Below, piece after piece: positions 7,004 to 13,201 of a stretch of 14,382 nt of DNA (its first letter is position 1; the number at the start of each line of letters is the position of its first letter). The translations under genes and the position numbers were made by a program. The notes beneath the pieces were generated by a model. That model saw nothing but the letters and a program-made list of their open reading frames with translations. It made no database searches and had not been told where the DNA came from. This DNA comes from an uncultured Chlorobiaceae bacterium (GTDB lineage Bacteria > Bacteroidota > Chlorobiia > Chlorobiales > Chlorobiaceae). The stretch covers positions 1 to 14,382 of the forward strand of contig CAIQSY010000021.1 in assembly GCA_903874585.1 (NCBI GenBank), given 5' to 3'.

Positions 7004-7026
7004 TTTATAGTGAATATCTATCCATA
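7004..7026 (-). promoter_or_regulatory. ARG-box-like ArgR operator next to a -10 element
   Basis: Plus-strand TGAAT-ATCT-ATCCA at 7011-7024, with flanking A and G at 7009-7010 and T and A at 7025-7026, fits the ArgR operator pattern WNTGAATWWWWATTCANW at 16 of 18 positions. A second TGAAT begins 22 bases further on (7033), close to the two-helical-turn spacing of tandem ARG boxes, but its other half is poor. On the minus strand, TATAAA (7004-7009), a 5/6 -10 match, directly abuts the box, so a bound repressor would cover the spacer region of a promoter firing toward argC; the matching -35 is weak. argR is in the same operon. Binding is inference. Confidence 0.5.
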
Positions 7027-7165
7027 ATGCTCTGAATATCCACTTTTTTTAAATGATTTTCAAAGCTTGAACGAAATTTTTGGAATAAATTTCAATGTCT
7101 TGATGATGCTATGATTCGCAAGATTTTTACCTCAAAATCCTGCTTTGCAGCGGCTCATGAAGTAT

Positions 7166-7255
7166 TCAGGATAGCTTCTTTTCCTTAATTGAACGTGCAT
7201 AATTCTTCGGGACATCAAAGAACACATCATAAATACCTGTCTCATCCATAGCCAT
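7166..7255 (-). pseudogene. Possible small ORF or gene remnant, 29 residues
   Basis: ATG at 7255 to TGA at 7166-7168 encodes a peptide beginning MAMDETGIYDVFFDVPK and ending in basic KEKKLS. The frame is open further upstream to a TAG inside the end of the foldase gene, giving 44 codons without a better start. The IYDVFFDVPK string resembles the start of small antitoxin-like proteins I recall from Bacteroidota and Chlorobi, which are normally longer, so this could be a truncated remnant. It lies 28 bases after the foldase stop. No ribosome site is evident. Confidence 0.25.
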
Positions 7256-7283
7256 TTGGACTTCGTCATTAGTGTCTGAACTA

Positions 7284-9386
7284 TCAGGGGCGATTATCCT
7301 CTATTTTCGAGTTTTTGCGCAATGCGGCAAAGTACTCGGAGAAGAGCTGCTCCTGTTTTGCCCGAAGCAGTTGCGGCGCTATCCCTGCTTTCTGCACCGC
7401 AAGATCAACACCCGGCGCAAGGGTTTTTGCGTTGAGAAGAGCGAGAGCATATCCATTACTGGTTTTTATCGGCGACGATAATTTGTTTGGCGTCAAGCCA
7501 GAGAGAGCCTCAACAAAAACACCATCAACGCCATAGCCGGGAATCGACCCATCGCTCCAGCGGATATTTTCGGCGTTAACAACCTGTGAACCAACTTTTG
7601 CCGCAACACTCTCAAGAGTCATGCCTTTTGTCTTCACCATTGCTGCAAGTTTCTGCTCAACAACAGCGCCTCTCTTTTCGCGAATCAGTTCAGCGGTAAT
7701 CATCTTTTTCAGCTCAGCATCAAGCGAACGATAACCGCTATCATTTTTGCTGGTAAGACGCATCACGTAAAAACCCTTCTCCGTTTCAATGACATCCGAA
7801 AGATCACCTTCACCAGCTTTAAAGGCATACGCTGCAATTTTATCGCTGTAACCAATTCGTTCAATCTGCGTACGTTTACCAAACTCACCAGTTTTCTCGA
7901 CGCGAAGTTTCTCGGTTGCTGCGCTGGTATCGAAGCCCTTCTCTTTAGCGTTGAGCTGAAATGCCATAGCAAGGCGACGTTCACTCTCCACCGTTTCGGA
8001 TGATGGACGGATAGTACGAACAACCTCCGAGCAGAGCACGGCTGTTTGATCGAAACCCGTTACTTTGATGATATGCAGCCCGAACTGCGTCTGCACTGGA
8101 CCAACAATTGCGCCAGGACGAGCGCTGAAGACTGCGGCTGAAAATTCAGGTACCATGCGATCTTTGCTGAACCAACCAACATCGCCGCCATTGGCTGCAC
8201 TGCCGGGATCAGCAGAGTACTTTTTTGCCAGAGCTTCAAACGAAACACCTGCCTGAAGCTGCTGACCAATCAAGGTCGTAAGCTGGCGCACGCGCTGAAC
8301 ATCATCCTGACTTGCGGGATTAAAGCGCAACAAAATGTGCGATGCACGCGCAACAGGTTGTGCCGCGCTGGTCACCTGCTTCACCTTCAGCAGACGATAC
8401 TCGCCACGGTCAGCAATTGGACCAACAATGGCACCTGCCTTGAGATTTGACGGAGTAAAAAGAGCCGCACCTGCCGCTGGCGAAAAATCCGCACGAGTGT
8501 ACGCAATATTGATACCTGTTGGACGATCACTCTGCTTTTGCACAAAATCGGCGTCATTCACCGAACTGGCAAAATCGCCGCGAATCGCCGCAAGTTCGTT
8601 ACGAACTGCAATGCTATCTTTTGACGAAGGAGTAAGTGGGAAAAAAACATAATCAGCTTTTCGCGAAGGAACCTGCTTGAAAAGCTCTTTATGCTCCTCG
8701 TAGTATTTCGTTATTTCATCATCCTTGACAGAGAACTGACTCTCTGCACCAGCAAAACGTAATGGCACCGGCACAAACGACGCGGAAAAGAGCGAAAATT
8801 GACGATTGACAATATCTCCAAGCTCAGGTTCAGTAACATGCACAAGAGTTTGCAAGGCGCGAATCAGCTTGTTCACCTTCAACTCCTGACGCACAATTTT
8901 CTCAATCTGCAACCACAACTCACGATTTTTGGGATCACGACGTGCGCTGGCAAGCTTTTCACGATCGATAAGACCGGTTGCGGGATCTGAGAAATTCTGG
9001 CGAATCACCATTGGTGGCGTTGCGCTGCTGAACGCTTCAACGACCTCTTGATCCTGAACATCAATATTGAATTTCTTAAACTGCTGCTCAAGCAAGGTTT
9101 GATCAACAACGGTATTCCACGCCTGCTCCTGCATACCAAGTTCAGCGTCAGGCGTCAGCTCAGCAGCAGGATTACCTTTTCTGAAATTCTCCGTAACTGC
9201 TTTATAAACATCATCATACTGCATCAACGAGATGACCTGTCCGTTCACCTTCCCTGCCACATTACCTTTACTGGTAAACCCTGAAAAATTCATTCCCCAC
9301 TCAAACACAATAAGCGCAAGAAACGACCCTAACAACGTATAAAGAATAATATGCGTCTTATCCCGCAAGTTCGACATTAACGCCAT
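7284..9386 (-). CDS. PpiD/SurA-like membrane-anchored peptidyl-prolyl cis-trans isomerase
   Basis: A 700-residue periplasmic foldase anchored by one N-terminal membrane helix (about 11-29, IILYTLLGSFLALIVF) after a short cytoplasmic segment, as in PpiD. A SurA/PpiD-type chaperone region follows, with NGQVISLMQYDDVYK near 48-62. The parvulin (rotamase) domain spans about 346-443: ARASHILLRF, FEALAKKYSADPGSAANGGDVGWF, then FGLHIIKV. The (A/G)xVGPxxTxxGxxxxKV-type closing hairpin of parvulin recurs in degenerate form near 318-336, 527-544 and 635-652, suggesting further inactive parvulin-like domains. ATG 9386 has AAGG about 12 bases upstream; ATG 9377 is an alternative. It probably assists folding of exported and outer-membrane proteins. 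It is a single gene between argC and a divergent DUF123 gene. Confidence 0.9.
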   Translation of the reverse strand: MALMSNLRDKTHIILYTLLGSFLALIVFEWGMNFSGFTSKGNVAGKVNGQVISLMQYDDVYKAVTENFRKGNPAAELTPDAELGMQEQAWNTVVDQTLLEQQFKKFNIDVQDQEVVEAFSSATPPMVIRQNFSDPATGLIDREKLASARRDPKNRELWLQIEKIVRQELKVNKLIRALQTLVHVTEPELGDIVNRQFSLFSASFVPVPLRFAGAESQFSVKDDEITKYYEEHKELFKQVPSRKADYVFFPLTPSSKDSIAVRNELAAIRGDFASSVNDADFVQKQSDRPTGINIAYTRADFSPAAGAALFTPSNLKAGAIVGPIADRGEYRLLKVKQVTSAAQPVARASHILLRFNPASQDDVQRVRQLTTLIGQQLQAGVSFEALAKKYSADPGSAANGGDVGWFSKDRMVPEFSAAVFSARPGAIVGPVQTQFGLHIIKVTGFDQTAVLCSEVVRTIRPSSETVESERRLAMAFQLNAKEKGFDTSAATEKLRVEKTGEFGKRTQIERIGYSDKIAAYAFKAGEGDLSDVIETEKGFYVMRLTSKNDSGYRSLDAELKKMITAELIREKRGAVVEQKLAAMVKTKGMTLESVAAKVGSQVVNAENIRWSDGSIPGYGVDGVFVEALSGLTPNKLSSPIKTSNGYALALLNAKTLAPGVDLAVQKAGIAPQLLRAKQEQLFSEYFAALRKNSKIEDNRP

Positions 9387-9535
9387 AACTTCAGCCCTTC
9401 ATCTTAAATAATGTTATTGTAAAAAGAAAAACAAGAGTCTTTAAAGAACCGTGCACTGCATGAAAAAACTTTTATTCCGTTATTTATTACTCACTACCAA
9501 AAAGGCTAATATTGCATCAAAAACAACAAAAAACA

Positions 9536-10111
9536 ATGAACGAGAAGCAGTTTACCATTTTTGGTGGCACGCATCGCGAGGGATCGTATCTGCTGCTGAT
9601 TCAACTTTCCAGAACGATAGAGCTTGCGTTTGGCAAGTTTCAACAGGGCAAACGCTTCATCCTGCCCGCAGGCGATTACCTCTATATCGGCTCAGCGCTT
9701 GGTGGAACATCGTCAGGCTCGCCACTTGCACGACGACTTATGCGCCACGCTTCCCGATCAGCAGAGCAGCCACACCACGCTATTCGGGCAGAGATGATCG
9801 AACTTTTCTCCATGTCTGGCTTGATTGAGAAGGAGAGTATCAAACCATCGGCAAAAAAACTCCGCTGGCATATTGATTATCTCCTCGACCAACCTGAAGC
9901 TGAACTTATCCACGTTATCATCATACAAAGTCCGCTGCGGGTGGAAGCAATGCTGGCAAGGCTGATTGCCACGATGGATGAAACCTCAATCATTGCACCA
10001 CGCCTTGGCGCTCAAGACACGAAGAGCAGCACTCATCTCCTCGCCCTTGCCAATCGCGAACGCCTCTTTGAACTGCTGCAATGCCACATACCGGCAATGC
10101 TGAAGCTGTAA
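9536..10111 (+). CDS. GIY-YIG nuclease-like DUF123 protein
   Basis: A 191-residue protein of the DUF123 family, a GIY-YIG-related group of unproven function, possibly DNA processing. The core reads GSYLLL (16-21) and GDYLYIGSALG (46-56), the family equivalents of GIY and YIG. LARRLMRH (64-71) and KKLRWHIDYLL (107-117), also typical, follow. Near the end PRLGAQDTKSSTHLL occupies the place where many members have a GxSDCxCxSHL motif, here without cysteines. I chose ATG 9536; a TTG at 9512, in frame and preceded by AAAGG at good spacing, would add eight residues. It is divergent from the foldase gene and converges on ftsY with a 19-base gap. No signal peptide. Confidence 0.8.
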   Translation: MNEKQFTIFGGTHREGSYLLLIQLSRTIELAFGKFQQGKRFILPAGDYLYIGSALGGTSSGSPLARRLMRHASRSAEQPHHAIRAEMIELFSMSGLIEKESIKPSAKKLRWHIDYLLDQPEAELIHVIIIQSPLRVEAMLARLIATMDETSIIAPRLGAQDTKSSTHLLALANRERLFELLQCHIPAMLKL

Positions 10112-10130
10112 ACCATCACAAAACCTTGCA

Positions 10131-11084
10131 CTATCGAGCATCGCGCCCAAGCAGTGCGCCCACAAACTCGGAACGCTGAAACAACTGAAGATCATCGATT
10201 TTTTCACCGACACCGATATACTTGACAGGCAGCTTCAGTTCGCGTGAAATGGAGAGCACAATACCACCTTTTGCGGTACCATCGAGCTTGGTCACCACAA
10301 GACCGGTCACCTGTACAAACTTGGTAAACTCTCTCGCCTGCTGCACAGCATTCTGACCGGTAGTGCCGTCAAGCACAAGCAGCACCTCGTGTGGCGCTTC
10401 GGGAATACGCTTTTTCGCCACCCGCATAATCTTGGCAAGCTCCTCCATCAAGTGGCTTTTGTTATGGAGACGACCAGCCGTATCAACCAGTACCACATCA
10501 GCATTGCGGGCAACAGCAGCGCTGACCGCATCGTACACCACCGACGCGGGATCGGAACCGTGCCCTTGCCCGATCATCGGCACACCGGCTCTATCCGCCC
10601 AAATCTGAAGCTGCTCATACGCCGCGGCACGGAACGTATCCGCCGCCGCAATAATCACCTTTTTGCCAGCTTTATCGTAATTATGCGCCAACTTGCCAAC
10701 ACTCGTCGTTTTGCCTGCACCGTTCACCCCGACAATCAAAATAACGTAAGGCTTGGCGGGAAGCGATGCATCAAAATCCTGCGGATGATCCTCACCAGTC
10801 TCCTCAAGCATCTGCTGAATCTCATCCATCAGCATTTTGTTCAGCTCCGCTTCAGAGTGATAGGTCTCCTTTTTGGCACGCTCAGTAATTGCGTCAATAA
10901 TGTCGAGCGTCGTCTCCACACCCACATCAGCGGAGACAAGAATCGTTTCAAGCTCCTCAAGGAACTCGTCATCAATCTCGGTTTTGCCTTTTGTAATAAC
11001 AGAGAGCTTTTCACGAAGAGTCTCTCTGGTTTTTTCGAGCCCCTCTTTCAGCCGTGATAGTTTGAACTTGTCAAAAAAACCCAT
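10131..11084 (-). CDS. ftsY: Signal recognition particle receptor FtsY
   Basis: FtsY is the SRP-receptor GTPase that docks SRP-ribosome complexes at the membrane translocon. From ATG 11084 it is 317 residues: a short amphipathic, basic N-terminus (MGFFDKFKLSRLKEGLEKTR) as in compact FtsY proteins, the four-helix N domain to about residue 95, then the G domain with GVNGAGKTTSVGKLA (119-133), DTFRAAAYEQL (149-159), DTAGR (201-205) and TKLDGTAKGG (265-274). The acidic A domain of E. coli FtsY is missing, as in many bacteria. The frame is open upstream to another ATG at 11117, but MGFFDKF is the usual family start. It is divergent from thiL and convergent with the DUF123 gene. Confidence 0.95.
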   Translation of the reverse strand: MGFFDKFKLSRLKEGLEKTRETLREKLSVITKGKTEIDDEFLEELETILVSADVGVETTLDIIDAITERAKKETYHSEAELNKMLMDEIQQMLEETGEDHPQDFDASLPAKPYVILIVGVNGAGKTTSVGKLAHNYDKAGKKVIIAAADTFRAAAYEQLQIWADRAGVPMIGQGHGSDPASVVYDAVSAAVARNADVVLVDTAGRLHNKSHLMEELAKIMRVAKKRIPEAPHEVLLVLDGTTGQNAVQQAREFTKFVQVTGLVVTKLDGTAKGGIVLSISRELKLPVKYIGVGEKIDDLQLFQRSEFVGALLGRDAR

Positions 11085-11145
11085 AAAAAAAGATATTATC
11101 CCTGTTATAAAGATCATGTCTGATGAGACCCGCTTCCATGATTAC

Positions 11146-11169
11146 AGCGCTACTTGAACATGTAGCGCT
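11146..11169. repeat. Perfect 8-bp-arm inverted repeat in the ftsY-thiL divergent spacer
   Basis: AGCGCTAC (11146-11153) and GTAGCGCT (11162-11169) pair around an 8-base loop, 68 bases before thiL and 61 bases before ftsY. No T-run follows on either strand. It could be an operator, a leader hairpin of thiL, or incidental. I checked this spacer for a TPP riboswitch and did not find the conserved core. Confidence 0.4.
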
Positions 11170-11237
11170 TCACAAAGCTTCGGCGTTAGTGCACAACAAT
11201 CCAATTTGAAAACGATAAGTTTAATTTACTCAAAAAT

Positions 11238-12305
11238 ATGGCATATACAGCTATTCCGGCTATCGGCGAGTTTGGCTTGATTGAGAACATTGCATCAATT
11301 GTTGCACCAACACTTGCAGCCGTTCCCGAGCTGCTGACCGGCATTGGCGATGATTGCGCGGTGTTTGAACCATCACCAGAGCTGTTGCAGGTAGCGACAA
11401 CCGATCTGCTGGTGGAACACGTACATTTCGATCTGCTGACAACGCCGCTGAAACATCTCGGCAAAAAAGCCATCAGCGTCAACGTCTCCGACATTTGCGC
11501 TATGAACGCACTCCCCTGCTACGCGCTGATTGGGCTTGCTGTTCCGCCGAATTTTCCCATTTCGATGATTGAGGAACTTTACCGAGGCATGAGCCAGGCG
11601 GCAGAGGAGTATGGTCTCGCCATTGCGGGTGGCGACACCTCATCATCACACTCTGGGTTGATGATTTCCGTAACCATGATTGGCGAAGTATCGTCGGAAA
11701 TGATAACACGGAGAAATGGCGCTTGCGTTGGCGACCTCATCTGCGTCACTGGCACAATTGGCGGCGCTGCGGCTGGCTTGAAGCTCCTCATGCGCGAAAA
11801 AGCGATTATGCTGGAACATCTGAAGCATAATGAATCGTGCAACAGCAACATTCTTGCTGATTTACAAGAGTACAGCGAGGCGATAAAGCAGCAGTTGCTG
11901 CCACAGGCGCGGATTGATATGGTGAAATATTTCCATTCAAAAAATATCACACCTTCAGCAATGATCGACATTTCCGACGGGCTCAGCTCCGACCTCCAGC
12001 ACCTCTGCCGCCGTTCAAGCACTGGCGCCATGATTTACGAAGAGCGTCTCCCGATCCACGCAAGCACGCGCCAGATTGCTGATGAATTTCAGGATGATAC
12101 CCTCACTTGGGCGCTTACCGGCGGCGAAGATTACCAGTTGCTCTTTACCATCCCAAAAGATGAGTACCGGAGAATAGCCGATAACACGGCACTATCGGTA
12201 ATCGGTGAAATTACTGACGCTGAAAATGGAATCAATTTGCGCGACAGATACGGCATGAATATTGCTATGGAATCAATTCGCGGGTTCGACCACTTCAGCG
12301 CATAA
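11238..12305 (+). CDS. thiL: Thiamine-monophosphate kinase
   Basis: ThiL phosphorylates thiamine monophosphate to thiamine diphosphate, the last step of cofactor synthesis, in the cytoplasm. The 355-residue product belongs to the PurM/AIR-synthase-like ATP-binding fold. It shows GIGDDCAV (35-42), DLLVEHVHF (56-64, usually EGVHF), SVNVSDICAMNALP (80-93), IAGGDTS (129-135), DISDGLSSDL (244-253) and TGGEDYQLLFT (294-304). An insert-like hydrophilic stretch lies around 195-220. ATG 11238 has no clear ribosome site, only an A-rich leader. It is followed after about 110 bases by a tRNA gene and appears to be a single-gene unit. Confidence 0.93.
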   Translation: MAYTAIPAIGEFGLIENIASIVAPTLAAVPELLTGIGDDCAVFEPSPELLQVATTDLLVEHVHFDLLTTPLKHLGKKAISVNVSDICAMNALPCYALIGLAVPPNFPISMIEELYRGMSQAAEEYGLAIAGGDTSSSHSGLMISVTMIGEVSSEMITRRNGACVGDLICVTGTIGGAAAGLKLLMREKAIMLEHLKHNESCNSNILADLQEYSEAIKQQLLPQARIDMVKYFHSKNITPSAMIDISDGLSSDLQHLCRRSSTGAMIYEERLPIHASTRQIADEFQDDTLTWALTGGEDYQLLFTIPKDEYRRIADNTALSVIGEITDAENGINLRDRYGMNIAMESIRGFDHFSA

Positions 12306-12417
12306 CAGCACAGCGCATAGGCTACGTGAGCATGAGTTGTGTGTAATTTATTTTTTGGGGAAACAGGATGAAGATAGTAAATTGCGCCTCCTGTTAACGC
12401 ATTCCCCTCTCTCACAA

Positions 12418-12506
12418 GCCGAAGTGGCGGAATTGGTAGACGCCCGGGACTTAAAATCCCGTGTTCAGCAATGGACGTACGGGTTCGATTCCCGTCTTCG
12501 GCACCA
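12418..12506 (+). tRNA. tRNA-Leu (anticodon UAA)
   Basis: This is a class II tRNA. Acceptor arm GCCGAAG pairs with CTTCGGC and is followed by discriminator A and an encoded CCA (12504-12506). The D arm is GGC/GCC with GG in the loop. The anticodon stem CGGGA/TCCCG encloses CTTAAAA, giving anticodon TAA at 12452-12454, which reads UUA leucine codons. A long variable arm (GTTC...GGAC) and the T loop TTCGATT follow. There is no group I intron, unlike the cyanobacterial gene for this tRNA. Confidence 0.97.
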
Positions 12507-12590
12507 CATAATCTCCTTTAATTGCAGTCAGTGATGGAAACCCCTATATTCCTTCATGTCAATAACATTTTTTATATAGCTGATCATACA

Positions 12591-12607
12591 AAGTGAAATT
12601 CTCACTT
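12591..12607. promoter_or_regulatory. Inverted repeat upstream of the DUF4160-DUF2442 unit, possible operator
   Basis: AAGTGA (12591-12596) and TCACTT (12602-12607) are perfect 6-bp inverted repeats around five bases, 51 bases before the DUF4160 start. A consensus -35 TTGACA lies just downstream at 12619-12624, although no -10 sits at the right distance. An autoregulatory operator would fit a two-gene antitoxin-like unit, but this is inference from position only. Confidence 0.3.
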
Positions 12608-12658
12608 CAACAATGCTCTTGACAAGAACATTATCGAACAAAGACAAGGAGATATAAT

Positions 12659-12928
12659 ATGCCAGCAATATCCATGTTTTATGGATTAATTGTTTACATG
12701 TATTTCAAGGATAACAAACAGCACAAAAGCCCACATATTCACGTCGTTTATCAAGGTCAAGAAGTGGTGATCACTATACCAACTGGTGAAATACTTGATG
12801 GTCACATTCCAAACTCTAAAATGAAGCTTCTGCAAGCATGGGTTGAGTTACATCAAGATGAGCTTTTGGCTGATTGGGAGCTTACTGTCTCTGGTCAGCA
12901 ACCTTACAAAATCGATCCATTGAGGTAA
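12659..12928 (+). CDS. DUF4160 domain protein
   Basis: An 89-residue protein that is full length for DUF4160. Typical features: MPAISMFYGLIVYMYF at the start, then HKSPHIHVVYQGQ with a conserved histidine cluster, a strand region ending in PTGEILDGHIP, and the C-terminal helix KLLQAWVELHQDELLADWEL. The function is unproven. DUF4160 genes commonly sit directly before a DUF2442 gene, as here (3-base gap), and the pair is widely suspected to be a toxin-antitoxin-like module. A good ribosome site, AAGGAG at 12646-12651 with a 7-base spacer, contrasts with the weak sites of the housekeeping genes around it. The sequence also looks more A+T-rich than its neighbours, consistent with transfer. Confidence 0.88.
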   Translation: MPAISMFYGLIVYMYFKDNKQHKSPHIHVVYQGQEVVITIPTGEILDGHIPNSKMKLLQAWVELHQDELLADWELTVSGQQPYKIDPLR

Positions 12929-12931
12929 ACT

Positions 12932-13174
12932 ATGAATCCACGAATTCTGGAAGTCGTTCCAACTGATGATTACAAACTTAAGCTGCTCTTTACTAATGGA
13001 GAACAGGGTTTCTTCGATTGTTCCAGATTATTGAATTTTGGGGTATTCAAAGAGCTGCAGGATAAAAATTATTTCAAAAAAGTTCAGGTTGTACACGGAA
13101 CTGTGGTCTGGCCACATGAACAAGATATATGTCCAGATACGTTATATGGCGATTCTGTAAAAGAAAATGGATAA
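12932..13174 (+). CDS. DUF2442 domain protein
   Basis: An 80-residue protein with the DUF2442 pattern: an N-terminal strand pair (ILEVVPTDDYKLKLLFTNGEQG), a middle FKELQDKNYFKKVQV segment, and the closing VVWPHEQDICPDTLYGDS motif. GAGG upstream of ATG 12932, overlapping the DUF4160 end, provides the ribosome site, so the two are almost certainly cotranscribed. Some DUF2442 proteins carry an extra C-terminal DNA-binding domain; this one does not. Its role is unknown; it is the likely partner of the DUF4160 protein. Its TAA stop is in the same frame as trpB2, only 27 bases before the chosen trpB2 start. Confidence 0.88.
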   Translation: MNPRILEVVPTDDYKLKLLFTNGEQGFFDCSRLLNFGVFKELQDKNYFKKVQVVHGTVVWPHEQDICPDTLYGDSVKENG

Positions 13175-13201
13175 CCCAAGAACGACAAACCCTTCACCAT
13201 C

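Noticed and set aside
7146..7156. CTGC-TTT-GCAG-like hairpin followed by T-rich sequence on the minus strand, possible terminator of the foldase or remnant ORF
   Set aside because: The stem is only 4 bp and the T-run is interrupted; too weak to call.
10389..11057. 222-residue plus-strand open frame opposite ftsY
   Set aside because: It is a shadow of the conserved ftsY coding sequence, with no ribosome site and low-complexity, arginine- and histidine-rich composition.
11117..11170. CTGATGAG in the thiL leader, recalling a hammerhead ribozyme or TPP riboswitch core
   Set aside because: There is no matching GAAA after a stem II, and the TPP core (ACCC/GAACCTGAT...GGATAATGCCAGCG) is absent; the match is a chance octamer.
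12619..12658. TTGACA with TATAAT as promoter of the DUF4160 gene
   Set aside because: The TATAAT lies 28 bases after the TTGACA and directly abuts the start codon, so the spacing does not allow a sigma-70 promoter.
12507..13201. Integration at tRNA-Leu with a duplicated tRNA 3' end (att site)
   Set aside because: I looked for a second copy of the T-arm/acceptor sequence downstream and found none, and no integrase is present.
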